Source of the DNA: Pseudomonadota bacterium
Lineage (GTDB): Bacteria; Pseudomonadota; Alphaproteobacteria; Rhizobiales; Beijerinckiaceae
Assembly (NCBI GenBank): GCA_020161575.1
Contig: JAIUNR010000001.1
Span: forward strand, 310,001-374,000
Length of the DNA: 64,000 bases
Reading direction: 5' to 3'
Positions 24,361 through 34,191 of this stretch are shown here, piece after piece (positions within the stretch are counted from its first letter, which is position 1; each line of letters begins with the position of its first letter). The position numbers and the translations under genes are program-made. The notes beneath the pieces are model-generated. The model was not told the origin of the DNA, did no database searches, and was given only the letters and a program-made list of their open reading frames with translations.

Positions 24361-26154
24361 ATGACGATGCGTTTTCCCCGTCTTCCCGCGCTGTCTTGGT
24401 TCTTTCGCCGCAAGCCTGCCTTGCCGGAAGCCGGCCTCGCGCCCGAGCAGCGCATGGGGCTGGTGCGCGCCATGTTCACCATCCGCTCGGAGAAGCTCTC
24501 TCCGCGCATCCTGCTTGTCGCGCTGGTCTTCGGCGGCATGTTCACGACGCTCGCGGCGCGGATCGTTCATATCCAGATCCGTCCGGATGACGCGACGACG
24601 ATCGGGCGCATGACGCAAGGCTCGATCTCGACCGCACGCCCCATGATCGTCGATCGCAACGGCGTGATGATGGCGGGCGATGTGAAGACGATCTCGATTT
24701 TCGCCGATCCGCGCAAAGTCATCGAGAAGGATGAGGCGGCGGAACTGATCAACGCGGTCTTCCCCGAGCTCGACGGCAAGGAACTGCGCGAGAAACTCGG
24801 CAAGAAGAACGGCTTCGTTTGGATCAAGCGCGAGGTAACGCCGAAACAGCAGGCCGAGGTGCATCGTCTCGGCATTCCCGGCCTCGGCTTCCTGCCCGAG
24901 AACAAGCGCGTCTATCCCAACGCCCATGCCGGCGCCCATGTGCTCGGCTTCGCCAATATCGACAATGTCGGCATTGCAGGTATCGAGAAATTCATCGACG
25001 GACAGGGGCTCAACGACCTCGCGGGCGCGGGGCTCGCCAAGGATGCGACCGATCTCAAGCCGGTGGAGCTGGCGCTCGATGTGCGCGTCACGCATGCCGT
25101 GCGCGAGGAACTCGCCGCCGCGGTTTTGAAATACAAGGCGATGGCCGGCGCGGCGCTCGTGATCGATGTCGAGACGGGCGAGATCATCAGCCATGTCTCG
25201 CTGCCCGATTACGACCCCAACAACCCCGCCGATGCGCTCAAGCCCGAGAACATCAACCGCCTTCAGGTCGGCGTCTACGAGATGGGGTCGACCTTCAAGG
25301 CCCTGACGACAGCGATGGCGCTCGATTCCGGCAAGGTGAAGATCACCTCGGTTTTCGATGCGAGCCAGCCTCTGCGCTTCGGCCGGTTCAAGATCGGGGA
25401 TTACAAGGGCAAGAACCGGCCGCTCTCCGTGCCGGAGGTCTTCATCTACTCCTCCAATATCGGCACGGCGCGCATGGCGCTCGCGGTCGGCGTCGAGGGG
25501 CACAAGGCGTTTCTGAAGAAGATGGGCCAGCTCGATCGCATGCGCACGGAGCTGCCGGAAAGTTCCGAGCCGATCAAGCCCGCCAAATGGGGCGAGCTGA
25601 ACACCATGACCATCGCCTTCGGCCATGGTCTGGCGGTCGCGCCGCTCCAGGCGGCCGTGGCGACGGCGGCTTTGGTGAATGGCGGGCGGATGATTCCGCC
25701 GACCTATCTCAAGCGCTCGCGCGCGGAGGCGGATGCGATCGCGGTGCCGGTGCTCAAGCCCGAAACCAGCCAGATGATGCGCTATGTCATGCGCCTCAAC
25801 GCGGAGAAGGGCTCGGCCACGCGCGCCGATATCCCCGGCTACTACCTTGGCGGCAAGACCGGCACGTCGGAGAAGGTGATCGGCGGCCGCTACTCCAAGA
25901 CGCGCCTGCTCACCTCCTTCATGGCGCTGATGCCGGCGGACAAACCGCGCTATCTGCTGCTGACGCTGCTTGACGAGCCCAAGCCGCTGCCGGAAACGCA
26001 TGGCTATGCGACATCGGGCTGGAATGCCGCGCCGACCACGGGGCGGATCGTCGAGCGTATCGGCCCCATGCTGGGACTGGAGACGAATTTCGACCTGCCG
26101 CGCCAGCCATTCCCGCTGGTCGCGCGCACCGGTGCGATACCGGTGCGGCAATAG
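24361..26154 (+). CDS. ftsI: Peptidoglycan D,D-transpeptidase FtsI (PBP3)
   Basis: 597 residues. Membrane anchor about 47-67 (ILLVALVFGGMFTTLAARIV), a dimerisation/pedestal domain (IVDRNGVMMAGD), then the transpeptidase domain with active-site S311-T-F-K314, S364-S365-N366 and K499-T-G-T502, all in order and intact. It cross-links septal peptidoglycan with FtsW as partner glycosyltransferase. The start is the ATG at 24361 just after the ftsL stop; an ATG two codons later is an alternative. It is followed by a 139-base gap with two hairpins before murE. Confidence 0.96.
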   Translation: MTMRFPRLPALSWFFRRKPALPEAGLAPEQRMGLVRAMFTIRSEKLSPRILLVALVFGGMFTTLAARIVHIQIRPDDATTIGRMTQGSISTARPMIVDRNGVMMAGDVKTISIFADPRKVIEKDEAAELINAVFPELDGKELREKLGKKNGFVWIKREVTPKQQAEVHRLGIPGLGFLPENKRVYPNAHAGAHVLGFANIDNVGIAGIEKFIDGQGLNDLAGAGLAKDATDLKPVELALDVRVTHAVREELAAAVLKYKAMAGAALVIDVETGEIISHVSLPDYDPNNPADALKPENINRLQVGVYEMGSTFKALTTAMALDSGKVKITSVFDASQPLRFGRFKIGDYKGKNRPLSVPEVFIYSSNIGTARMALAVGVEGHKAFLKKMGQLDRMRTELPESSEPIKPAKWGELNTMTIAFGHGLAVAPLQAAVATAALVNGGRMIPPTYLKRSRAEADAIAVPVLKPETSQMMRYVMRLNAEKGSATRADIPGYYLGGKTGTSEKVIGGRYSKTRLLTSFMALMPADKPRYLLLTLLDEPKPLPETHGYATSGWNAAPTTGRIVERIGPMLGLETNFDLPRQPFPLVARTGAIPVRQ

Positions 26155-26229
26155 CGAAGATTGCCTTGATTTCGCGCCATTCCTCTGGGACGGGCAGAAA
26201 GCAAGGTTCTGATGGAACAATTGCATGGT

Positions 26230-26285
26230 GGCCGCCCCCCAGGGGCGGCCTGATTCTGACTGGAAGGCTCCGGCGAAGCCGGAGG
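26230..26285 (+). promoter_or_regulatory. Two hairpins before murE, the second masking its ribosome-binding site
   Basis: First hairpin: nine-base perfect stem GGCCGCCCC (26230-26238) with GGGGCGGCC (26242-26250). Second: CTCCGGC (26268-26274), loop GAA, GCCGGAG (26278-26284). The right arm of the second includes four of the five bases of the GGAGG (26281-26285) that precedes the murE ATG at 26294. The first stem lacks a U-tract, so it is not a normal terminator. Confidence 0.55.
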
Positions 26286-26293
26286 ACGTGACG

Positions 26294-27787
26294 ATGGCCG
26301 AGACGACAACCATGACCGCGCAGGACGAGACCGCGCCCACGATCGGCCGGTTGGCGCGCGCGATGGGGCTCGATGCCGGCCATTTCTCCGATGTTCCCCT
26401 GGCGGGGCTCACGGCGGATAGCCGCAAGGTGCGGCAAGGATATGCCTTCTTCGCGATGCCCGGAACCCGCATCGACGGCGCCACCTTCATTGCTCCCGCT
26501 GTGGCGCAAGGCGCGGTCGCGGTGATCGGGACCGGCGCGCGGCCCGAAGGGCTCGACCGGATGGTGTGCTATCTGCGCTCCGGCGATCCGCGCAAGGATC
26601 TCTCGCGGGCGGCGGCGGCCTTTTATCCGCACCAGCCTGGAACGATCGTCGCGGTCACCGGCACGGCGGGCAAGACTTCGGTCGCGGAATTCACCCGCCA
26701 GATCTTCGCGGCGCTCGGCCACAAGGCGGCCAGTCTCGGTACGCTGGGCGTGATCGGCCCCGAGGGCGCTGCCTATGGTTCGCTCACCACGCCCGATCCG
26801 CTGACGCTGCATGCCACGCTCGACCGCATGGCCCGCGAGGGAATCACGCATCTTGCGATGGAAGCTTCCAGCCATGGGCTCGACCAGCACCGGCTCGACG
26901 GGGTGCGCCTTGCCGCCGCTGGCTTCACCAATCTCGGGCGGGATCATCTCGATTACCACCCTGATATCGCGCATTATTTTTCCGCCAAGCTTCGGCTCTT
27001 TGAGCAGCTCCTGCCCGAAAACGGCACCGCGATCATCAATCTCGACGGGGATCGCGGGGCGGAAGCGGCCGTCGCCGCCGGGCTTGCGGGGCGGAATGTT
27101 CACACGATCGGGCGCAACGGCGCCACGATCGTCATCCGGGATGTTCAGCCCTCCGGCTTCGGGCAGGATGTCACCTACCTCCATGCGGGGCAGGATTACA
27201 CCGTGCATGTTCCGCTGATGGGCGCGTTCCAGATCGAGAATGCCACGCTTGCGGCGGCTTTCGCGCTTGCGACGGGCGAGAAACCGAAAGCGGTTTTCGC
27301 CGCGCTGGAAACGCTCAAGGGCGTGCCGGGCCGGCTCGACCGCGTGGGTGCTTTCAATGCCGCGCCGGTTTTCGTCGATTATGCGCACAAGCCCGAGGCG
27401 CTCTCCTATGCGCTTTCCGCCTTGCGGCCCTCGGTCAGCGGCAAGCTGATCGTCGTCTTCGGATGCGGCGGGGACCGTGATCCCGGCAAACGGCCGATCA
27501 TGGGGCGGATCGCGTCCGAGAAGGCGGATATCGTCATCGTCACGGATGATAACCCGCGTTCGGAAAATCCTTCGCTGATCCGCGCTTCCATCCTCGCCGC
27601 CTGCCCGGCGGGAATCGAGATCGGGGATCGCGCCGCGGCCATCCGCGAGGGGATCGAACGGCTCGAACCCGGCGATGCGCTCCTGATCGCCGGCAAGGGA
27701 CACGAGACGGGGCAGATCGTGGGAAGCGAAACCCTGCCTTTTTCCGATCATGAAGTGGCAAGAGCCGCGATCGAGGCGCTGACATGA
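26294..27787 (+). CDS. murE: UDP-N-acetylmuramoyl-L-alanyl-D-glutamate--2,6-diaminopimelate ligase
   Basis: 497 residues. Adds meso-diaminopimelate to UDP-MurNAc-L-Ala-D-Glu in the cytoplasm. ATP loop VTGTAGKTSVAEF near 117-128, LAMEASSHGLDQHR substrate block, FVDYAHKPEAL, and DDNPRSENP, whose DNPR motif marks diaminopimelate-specific rather than lysine-specific MurE. ATG 26294 is chosen for the GGAGG eight bases upstream and because upstream in-frame residues are not family-like. It ends in an ATGA overlap with murF. The leader hairpin may limit its translation. Confidence 0.96.
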   Translation: MAETTTMTAQDETAPTIGRLARAMGLDAGHFSDVPLAGLTADSRKVRQGYAFFAMPGTRIDGATFIAPAVAQGAVAVIGTGARPEGLDRMVCYLRSGDPRKDLSRAAAAFYPHQPGTIVAVTGTAGKTSVAEFTRQIFAALGHKAASLGTLGVIGPEGAAYGSLTTPDPLTLHATLDRMAREGITHLAMEASSHGLDQHRLDGVRLAAAGFTNLGRDHLDYHPDIAHYFSAKLRLFEQLLPENGTAIINLDGDRGAEAAVAAGLAGRNVHTIGRNGATIVIRDVQPSGFGQDVTYLHAGQDYTVHVPLMGAFQIENATLAAAFALATGEKPKAVFAALETLKGVPGRLDRVGAFNAAPVFVDYAHKPEALSYALSALRPSVSGKLIVVFGCGGDRDPGKRPIMGRIASEKADIVIVTDDNPRSENPSLIRASILAACPAGIEIGDRAAAIREGIERLEPGDALLIAGKGHETGQIVGSETLPFSDHEVARAAIEALT

Positions 27788-29226
27788 ACGAGATGCGATC
27801 CACCCCGCTCTGGGCGGGTGCCGAACTGACCGGCCTGATGGGGGGCGAGGCGCCGAATGCGCTGCCCGCCATCCATTCCGTTTCCATCGACACGCGCACC
27901 CTCGAACCCGGCGCGCTGTATTTCGCGATCCGGGGCGATCTTCATGATGGTCATGCCTTCGTGCCGCAGGCGCTCGAAAAAGGCGCGGCGGGCGCCGTCG
28001 TCGAGCGGGCGCAGGCGGGGAAGTTTTCCGCGCAGGCCCCGCTTGTCATCGTCGAGGACGTTCTTGGCGCGCTTGAGAAGCTCGGCCGCGCCGCGCGGGC
28101 GCGCATGGATGGCGCGGTGATCGCCGTCACCGGATCGGTCGGCAAGACCTCGACCAAGGAAATGCTGCGCATCGCGTTTTCGCGGCAGGGCCGGACCCAT
28201 GCCTCCGTTGCCTCCTACAACAACCATTGGGGCGTCCCGCTGACGCTCGCCCGCATGCCGGCGGCAACCGAATTCGGCATTTTCGAGATCGGGATGAACA
28301 ACCCGTTCGAGATCCTGCCGCTGGTGGATATGGTGCGCCCGCATGTGGCGATCGTCACGACCGTGGAGCCGGTCCACCTTGCGCAGTTTCACTCGGTGCA
28401 GGCGATCGCGGATGCCAAGGGCGAGATATTCTCGGGGCTCCAACCCGGCGGTGTCGCGATCATCAACGCCGACAATGCGCATGCTGCGCGCCTTGCCGCC
28501 CATGCCGGTGCGTCCCGCGCGGGACGTGTTATCCGCTTTGGCGCTTCACAGGAGGCGGATATCCGGCTCAAGGATATCCGGCTGGAGCCCGATTTCAGCC
28601 TTGTCTCGGCGGAAGTCTTCGGAATGCCGGTTACCTACCGGATCGGCGCGGCCGGGCGGCATCTCGCGATGAATTCGCTCGCGGTGCTCGGCGCCGTCCA
28701 TGCCACGGGCGGTGATCTCGCGCTTGCGGCTCTGGCGCTTCAGGATTTCACCACGGTCGAGGGGCGGGGCAAGCGCGCGCTGCTGAAAGTGGCGGGCAAG
28801 ACCTTCACGCTGATCGACGAAAGCTACAACGCCAATCCATCCTCTGTGCGTGCCGCCATGGCCGTGACGGGTGGTGTGCCGCGCGGCGCGCGGGGACGGC
28901 GAATCGCCGTGCTTGGCGACATGCTCGAACTCGGGGCGGAAGGGCAGGCCCTCCATGCCGGGCTCGCGGCTTCGGTTGTGGAAAACGACATTGATCTCGT
29001 CTTTGCCGCCGGTCCGCTGATGCGTTCGCTTTATCAGGCCTTGCCAGCGGAGCGTCGCGGCGCCTATGCGGACAATTCCGAAGCGCTCGCGCCGCTGGTC
29101 TGCGACGCGATTGCGCCGGGGGATGTCGTGATGGTGAAGGGGTCGCTCGGATCCCGGATGTCGCTGATCACGGGCATGTTGAAGGGCCGCTTCGCGCTCG
29201 CTGACGCCGCACCGGCTGAAATCTGA
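27784..29226 (+). CDS. murF: UDP-N-acetylmuramoyl-tripeptide--D-alanyl-D-alanine ligase
   Basis: 480 residues. Joins D-Ala-D-Ala to the tripeptide, completing UDP-MurNAc-pentapeptide. Features in order: SIDTRTLEPGALYFAIRG (N-terminal substrate domain), ATP loop VTGSVGKTSTKEML near 117-131, SYNNHWGVPLTLARMP, GMNNPFEI, LIDESYNANPSSVRAAM (ATPase/ligase signature) and VLGDMLELG. All are typical. It starts inside the murE stop by ATGA and is followed 18 bases later by mraY, whose ribosome-binding site is GGAG at 29231. Confidence 0.96.
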   Translation: MNEMRSTPLWAGAELTGLMGGEAPNALPAIHSVSIDTRTLEPGALYFAIRGDLHDGHAFVPQALEKGAAGAVVERAQAGKFSAQAPLVIVEDVLGALEKLGRAARARMDGAVIAVTGSVGKTSTKEMLRIAFSRQGRTHASVASYNNHWGVPLTLARMPAATEFGIFEIGMNNPFEILPLVDMVRPHVAIVTTVEPVHLAQFHSVQAIADAKGEIFSGLQPGGVAIINADNAHAARLAAHAGASRAGRVIRFGASQEADIRLKDIRLEPDFSLVSAEVFGMPVTYRIGAAGRHLAMNSLAVLGAVHATGGDLALAALALQDFTTVEGRGKRALLKVAGKTFTLIDESYNANPSSVRAAMAVTGGVPRGARGRRIAVLGDMLELGAEGQALHAGLAASVVENDIDLVFAAGPLMRSLYQALPAERRGAYADNSEALAPLVCDAIAPGDVVMVKGSLGSRMSLITGMLKGRFALADAAPAEI

Positions 29227-29244
29227 TCTTGGAGAAAAATCGCG

Positions 29245-30327
29245 ATGTTCTTCTGGCTTTCGGATTTCGCCGCTTCGTTCTCGCCGCTCAACCTTTTCCG
29301 CTACATCACGTTCCGCGCCGGCGCGGCGACGGCCACGGCGCTGTTCTTCGTGCTCTTTTTCGGGCCGGCGATCATCAACCTGCTTCGCCTCAAGCAGGGG
29401 AAGGGGCAGCCGATCCGCGAGGATGGGCCGGAGGCGCATCTTCTCAAGCGCGGCACGCCGACCATGGGCGGGCTGATGATCCTTTCCGGGGTCTTCTTCT
29501 CCGCCTTGCTCTGGGCCAACCTCAACAATCCCTTCGTCTGGTGCGTGCTGGCGGTGACACTCGGTTTCGGGGCGATCGGTTTCTACGACGATTATCTCAA
29601 GGTGACGAAACAATCGCACAAGGGATTTTCCTCCAAGGCGCGCCTCGCGCTGGAAGCGATTATCGCGGGTACCGCATGCTATGTCGTGGCGCGCTATCTG
29701 CCGCCACAGCTCTCGAGCACGATCGCGATCCCCGTCTTCAAGGATACCTTGATCAACCTTGGCTATTTTTTCCTGCCCTTCACCGTTTTCGTCATCATTG
29801 CGTTCGGAAACGCGGTGAACCTCACGGACGGGCTGGATGGGCTCGCCATCGTGCCGGTGATGGTCGCTGCGGGCACGCTCGGTTTCATCGCCTATCTCTC
29901 GGGCAATGCGATTTTCGCGAATTACCTCCAGATCCATTTCGTGCCCGGCACCGGCGAACTCGCGGTGCTGCTTGGCGCGGTGATCGGCGCCGGCCTTGGT
30001 TTCCTGTGGTTTAACGCGCCGCCGGCGCAGATCTTCATGGGGGATACCGGCAGTCTTGCGCTTGGCGGGTTGCTGGGCACGGTCTCCGTGATCACCAAGC
30101 ACGAGATCGTCTTTGCGATCATCGGCGGACTGTTCGTGCTGGAAGCCGCGAGCGTGGTCATTCAGGTGGCTTCCTTCAAGCTTACCGGCAAGCGCGTTTT
30201 CCGCATGGCGCCGATCCACCATCATTTCGAGAAGAAGGGCTGGAAGGAGCCGCAGGTGGTGATCCGCTTCTGGATCATCGCGGTTATTCTCGCGCTGATC
30301 GGGCTGGCGACGCTGAAACTGAGGTGA
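29245..30327 (+). CDS. mraY: Phospho-N-acetylmuramoyl-pentapeptide transferase
   Basis: 360 residues, about ten membrane helices. Transfers phospho-MurNAc-pentapeptide to undecaprenyl phosphate, giving lipid I at the inner membrane. Signature segments: [20 protein letters not shown] (catalytic Asp pair), [36 protein letters not shown] and [13 protein letters not shown]. Complete at both ends. It is followed by a palindromic repeat, which breaks the otherwise tight cluster before murD. Confidence 0.97.
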   Translation: MFFWLSDFAASFSPLNLFRYITFRAGAATATALFFVLFFGPAIINLLRLKQGKGQPIREDGPEAHLLKRGTPTMGGLMILSGVFFSALLWANLNNPFVWCVLAVTLGFGAIGFYDDYLKVTKQSHKGFSSKARLALEAIIAGTACYVVARYLPPQLSSTIAIPVFKDTLINLGYFFLPFTVFVIIAFGNAVNLTDGLDGLAIVPVMVAAGTLGFIAYLSGNAIFANYLQIHFVPGTGELAVLLGAVIGAGLGFLWFNAPPAQIFMGDTGSLALGGLLGTVSVITKHEIVFAIIGGLFVLEAASVVIQVASFKLTGKRVFRMAPIHHHFEKKGWKEPQVVIRFWIIAVILALIGLATLKLR

Positions 30328-30341
30328 GGGGGGCGTATCCC

Positions 30342-30436
30342 CGTCAATGCGAGGAGGCCGAAGGCCGATGCGGCGATCCATGCCCGAAGGGGCAAGAAAG
30401 ATGGCTTGCTTCGTCGTTTCCCGCCTCGCAATGACG
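30342..30436. repeat. Palindromic repeat element, family 1, copy C, between mraY and murD
   Basis: 95 bases with terminal boxes CGTCAATGCGAGG (30342-30354, one base different from copies A and B) and CCTCGCAATGACG (30424-30436). The inner part has diverged (GGCGATCCATGCCC versus the arms of A and B). It lies in the gap between two genes of one operon, so it is transcribed and can fold in the mRNA. Confidence 0.85.
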
Positions 30437-30486
30437 GAGCAACCGGCGCTATGGTCTGTGACGGCGAGAACGCGGAGGAAACCCCC

Positions 30487-31875
30487 ATGATTCCTGTTGA
30501 GACCTTTCGCGGCAAGAAGGTGGCCCTGTTCGGGCTCGGCGGTTCCGGCATGGCGACAGCCGAGGCGCTGCGCGCCGGCGGCGCGACGCCAATCGTCTGG
30601 GATGACGCCGAGAAGGCGGTCGCCAAGGCACGCGAGGCGGGTTTCGAGGCGCGCGATCTCCGCGCGCTCGACTGGCGGGAACTTTCGGCGCTCATCCTCT
30701 CGCCCGGCGTGCCGCTGACGCATCCCAAGCCGCATTGGAGCGTCGATCTTGCCCGGGCGGCGGGCGTCGAGGTGATCGGCGATGTCGAGCTTTTCTGTCG
30801 CGAGCGTCACCGGCTGACGCCGGACGCCCCCTTCGTGGCGATCACCGGCACCAACGGCAAATCGACCACCACGGCGCTGATCGCGCATATCCTGAAAAGC
30901 GCGGGGTACGACGCGCAGCTCGGCGGCAATATCGGCACGCCCATCCTCGCGCTTGCGCCCCCTGCGGCGGGCAGGTTTCACGTGATCGAGCTGTCCTCCT
31001 ATCAGATCGATCTTACGCCATCGCTCGATCCGACAATCGGCCTGCTGCTCAACCTCTCGCCCGACCATCTCGACCGTCACGGCACGATGGAGCATTACGC
31101 GAGCGTGAAGGAGCGGCTCGTCAAGGCGGCGGATGCAGCGATCATCGGCGTGGATGATGGTTTCTGCGAGGCGATCGCGGTGCGGCTCGATCATGTCGGC
31201 AAGCCGATCGTGCGGATATCGCTCAAGGAAACGCTCGGCGCCGGAATTCACGTACGCGGACGCGAGATCTTCGCCTGGCGCGGCCATGGACGCAAATTGG
31301 CGGACCTCACGGGGATCGGGAGCCTGCGCGGCGACCACAACGCCCAGAATGCGGCGGCGGCGGTCGCCGCTTGCCTGAAGCTCGGTCTTTCCGAGGCGGA
31401 GATCCAGGCCGGGCTGGCGAGTTTTCCCGGCCTCGCCCATCGCATGGAGGAAGTGGGGCGCGTCGGCAAGGCGCTGCTCGTCAATGATTCCAAGGCGACC
31501 AATGCCGATTCGACCGAGAAGGCGCTGGCTTCCTTCGAGAAAGGGATCTTCTGGATTCTCGGCGGCAAGCCGAAAGCCGGCGGTATCGCGATGCTCGCGC
31601 CGTATTTTCCGCGCGTTGCCAAGGCCTATCTTATCGGGGAGGCGAGCGACGAATTCGCCGCCACGCTGGAAGGAAAGGTGGCCTATGCGCAATGCGGCAC
31701 GCTCGACAAGGCGCTGGAGGCTGCAGCGCGCGATACGAAAGACGCAGATTTCGCGGAACCGGTAATTCTTCTTTCACCTTCTTGCGCCTCCTTTGACCAG
31801 TTTCCGAATTTCGAAATTCGCGGTCAAAGGTTCCGCGAATTCGCGGAAAAGTTGCCGGGCTTTCAGGCCCGTTAG
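30487..31875 (+). CDS. murD: UDP-N-acetylmuramoylalanine--D-glutamate ligase
   Basis: 462 residues. Adds D-Glu to UDP-MurNAc-L-Ala. N-terminal [17 protein letters not shown] (UDP-binding fold), [14 protein letters not shown] loop [14 protein letters not shown] near 120-133, [40 protein letters not shown], and [16 protein letters not shown] with [13 protein letters not shown] 30487 has GGAGGAAA eight to ten bases upstream; earlier in-frame codons come from the repeat element. The stop is 29 bases before the ftsW ATG. Confidence 0.96.
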   Translation: MIPVETFRGKKVALFGLGGSGMATAEALRAGGATPIVWDDAEKAVAKAREAGFEARDLRALDWRELSALILSPGVPLTHPKPHWSVDLARAAGVEVIGDVELFCRERHRLTPDAPFVAITGTNGKSTTTALIAHILKSAGYDAQLGGNIGTPILALAPPAAGRFHVIELSSYQIDLTPSLDPTIGLLLNLSPDHLDRHGTMEHYASVKERLVKAADAAIIGVDDGFCEAIAVRLDHVGKPIVRISLKETLGAGIHVRGREIFAWRGHGRKLADLTGIGSLRGDHNAQNAAAAVAACLKLGLSEAEIQAGLASFPGLAHRMEEVGRVGKALLVNDSKATNADSTEKALASFEKGIFWILGGKPKAGGIAMLAPYFPRVAKAYLIGEASDEFAATLEGKVAYAQCGTLDKALEAAARDTKDADFAEPVILLSPSCASFDQFPNFEIRGQRFREFAEKLPGFQAR

Positions 31876-31904
31876 GGGCGCCGACGCCCCGATTGCGAGG
31901 GGCG

Positions 31905-33098
31905 ATGGTAACGCGCGCGGAACGCACGGCCTTCGGCGAGTGGTGGTGGACCATCGACCGCTGGCTGTTGTTCTCTTTCATGGTGTTGATGGTTGCCGGG
32001 TTCCTGTTCGGGCTGGCGGCCTATCCGCCGGTTGCGAACAAGCTCGGTCTGCCTACCTTCCATTTCGTCAACCGTCAGGCGGTCTTCCTGCTGGTGGCGG
32101 GTGTGATTATCGTGTCGGCTTCGTTGCTGAGCCCGCGGCAGGTTCGGCGCGCGGCGTTGCTCCTGTTTGTTGTCAGCCTGGCACTTGTCTTCGCGACGCC
32201 TTACTTTGGGGCGGAGATCAAGGGCGCACGCCGCTGGATCAATCTTCCGGGATTTGGCCTCCAGCCTTCGGAGATCCTCAAACCTGCTTTCGTCGTCATT
32301 GCTGCCTGGGCGTTTTCCGAGCGTCAGGTGCGTCGGGATGTCCCTTCGATCACCATTGCGGTACTCCTGCTGCCCTTGGTGGTGGTACCCCTGATCCGGC
32401 AGCCTGATCTTGGACAGACGATCCTCGTATCGGCTGTCTGGGGTGGCCTTTTCTTCCTTGCCGGGCTTCACATTCTCTGGGTTGTCGGTCTTGCCGGAAT
32501 CGGCGTTGTCGGCCTTTTCGCCGCATATCGTTTTCTGCCGCACGTGACGGACCGCATCGATCGCTTTCTCAACAAAGGGAACGGCGATACATTCCAGACG
32601 GATATGGCGCTCGAAAGCCTGATGTCCGGCGGCTGGTTCGGACGCGGGCCGGGCGAGGGGACGGTGAAGCGTTCGCTGCCGGACAGTTACACCGACTTCC
32701 TCTTCTCCGTGATCGGCGAGGAATTCGGCGCACTGGTGTGTCTGGCGGTTGTTGCGATGTTCGGTTTCATCATCGTTCGAGGTCTCATTTCGTCACGGCG
32801 GAATACCGATCCGTTCTCCCGAATGGCGGGGGCAGGGCTCGTGATGCTGTTCGGGCTTCAGAGCTTCATCAACATGGCCGTGAACCTGAACCTGATCCCG
32901 CCCAAGGGGATGACCCTGCCATTTCTTTCCTATGGCGGTTCCTCGATGCTATCAGTAGCCATCACGGCAGGTTTCCTGCTCGCCGTGACACGGCGCAGGC
33001 CGAAAGCCGCGCTCATGGAACGGATGGATATTCCGCTGCGCTACCGCGCGGCTCCGTTTGATCAAGGATTGAGCCCCCATGCCCAAAGCTCCGGCTAA
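31905..33098 (+). CDS. ftsW: Septal peptidoglycan glycosyltransferase FtsW (SEDS family)
   Basis: 397 residues, about ten membrane helices. Polymerises lipid II into septal glycan strands with FtsI as partner. Characteristic blocks: GARRWINLPGFGLQPSE, PDLGQTILV, the long loop with FQTDMALESLMSGGWFGRGPGEG and KRSLPDSYTDFLFSVIGEEFG, and the C-terminal NLNLIPPKGMTLPFLSYGGSS. ATG 31905 is chosen over the in-frame TTG four codons upstream. The last 20 bases overlap murG. It is slightly less GC-rich in synonymous positions than its neighbours by eye, which may be only membrane-protein codon use. Confidence 0.95.
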   Translation: MVTRAERTAFGEWWWTIDRWLLFSFMVLMVAGFLFGLAAYPPVANKLGLPTFHFVNRQAVFLLVAGVIIVSASLLSPRQVRRAALLLFVVSLALVFATPYFGAEIKGARRWINLPGFGLQPSEILKPAFVVIAAWAFSERQVRRDVPSITIAVLLLPLVVVPLIRQPDLGQTILVSAVWGGLFFLAGLHILWVVGLAGIGVVGLFAAYRFLPHVTDRIDRFLNKGNGDTFQTDMALESLMSGGWFGRGPGEGTVKRSLPDSYTDFLFSVIGEEFGALVCLAVVAMFGFIIVRGLISSRRNTDPFSRMAGAGLVMLFGLQSFINMAVNLNLIPPKGMTLPFLSYGGSSMLSVAITAGFLLAVTRRRPKAALMERMDIPLRYRAAPFDQGLSPHAQSSG

Positions 33099-34182
33099 GA
33101 ACCCCATCCTTCTCGCTGCCGGCGGCACGGGGGGGCACCTCTTCCCGGCGCAGGCGCTGGCGGATGTTCTGATCCAGCGTGGGAAGTCTGTGGCTCTGGT
33201 GACCGACAAGCGCGCCGAAGGCTGGGCCGAGCATTTCCCCGGCGATGTTCACACCATCATCGCCGGCACGGTGACCGGCGCGTCCATCGAGACCAAGCTG
33301 GCGGGGATATGGCGTTTGCTGAAGGGCATCGTCCAGGCATACCGGCTCCTTGGCCAGGTGCGCCCGAGCCTTGTCGTGGGCTTCGGCGGCTACCCGACCG
33401 TGCCGCCCATTCTCGCGGCGAAGTTGCGCGGAATCCCGACAATGATCCACGAGGGCAACGCCGTGATGGGCCGCGCGAACCGGTTCCTCGCCCCGCGCGT
33501 GAACAGGATCGCGACCGGATTTCCGCTAAAGGGTGATGCATTCCCCGAAAAGACCGTTGTGACCGGCAACCCGATCCGCAAGCCGGTGCTTCATGCTGCA
33601 GGAACCGCGTATCCGCCGCTGAGCGAAAGCTCGATCATCCGCCTTCTGGTCTTCGGGGGCAGCCAGGGCGCGCGCGTCATGAGCGACGTGGTGCCCAACG
33701 CGCTCCAGCATGTGGCGGAGGATCTGCGCAAGCGTCTTCATGTCACCCAGCAGGCGCGCGACGAGGACGTGCTGCGCGTGACCAAGATCTACGAGAAACT
33801 GGGCGTGCATCACAATGTGCAGCATTTCTTCGAGGATCTGCCCAAGCGCATGGCGGAAAGCCACCTCGTGATCGGTCGGGCGGGAGCCTCGACCGTCGCC
33901 GAACTCGGCATTATCGGCCGTCCCGCCATTCTGGTACCGCTGCCCGGCGCGCTCGATCAGGATCAGGCGGCGAATGGGGAAGTGCTGGAGGCGGCGGGCG
34001 GCGCGGTGATCCTGGCGCAGAACACCGCCTTCACGCCTGTTTCGCTCGCCGAATTGCTGGAGCGTCTGCTTGCGGATCCACTCCGCCTCCAGAAAATGGC
34101 GGCCTCGGCCAAGAGCATCGGCGTGCCGGATGCGCCCTCGCGGCTCGCGGATGAGGTGCTTTCCATCCTCTCCGGCGGCTGA
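33079..34182 (+). CDS. murG: Lipid II synthase MurG (N-acetylglucosaminyl transferase)
   Basis: 367 residues. Adds GlcNAc to lipid I on the inner face of the membrane. ILLAAGGTGGHLFPAQALA (N-terminal donor/lipid loop), GFGGYPTVPPILAA, IHEGNAVMGRANR, the VFGGSQGARVMSD loop and VIGRAGASTVAEL (UDP-GlcNAc site), then PLPGALDQDQAANGEVLE. Complete. It starts 20 bases before the ftsW stop, so the two are translationally coupled. It is followed by a 92-base gap that carries a 28-codon frame leading into murC. Confidence 0.96.
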   Translation: MPKAPAKNPILLAAGGTGGHLFPAQALADVLIQRGKSVALVTDKRAEGWAEHFPGDVHTIIAGTVTGASIETKLAGIWRLLKGIVQAYRLLGQVRPSLVVGFGGYPTVPPILAAKLRGIPTMIHEGNAVMGRANRFLAPRVNRIATGFPLKGDAFPEKTVVTGNPIRKPVLHAAGTAYPPLSESSIIRLLVFGGSQGARVMSDVVPNALQHVAEDLRKRLHVTQQARDEDVLRVTKIYEKLGVHHNVQHFFEDLPKRMAESHLVIGRAGASTVAELGIIGRPAILVPLPGALDQDQAANGEVLEAAGGAVILAQNTAFTPVSLAELLERLLADPLRLQKMAASAKSIGVPDAPSRLADEVLSILSGG

Positions 34183-34191
34183 TAGGCACCG

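Noticed and set aside
28546-31692. A 1,048-codon open frame on the minus strand across murF, mraY and murD
   Set aside because: It is antisense to three certain genes, is rich in Arg, Asp, His and Gly as expected of a high-GC complement, and shows no domain. The same applies to long antisense frames at 38506-41913, 15548-17827, 44896-47778 and 60809-63973.
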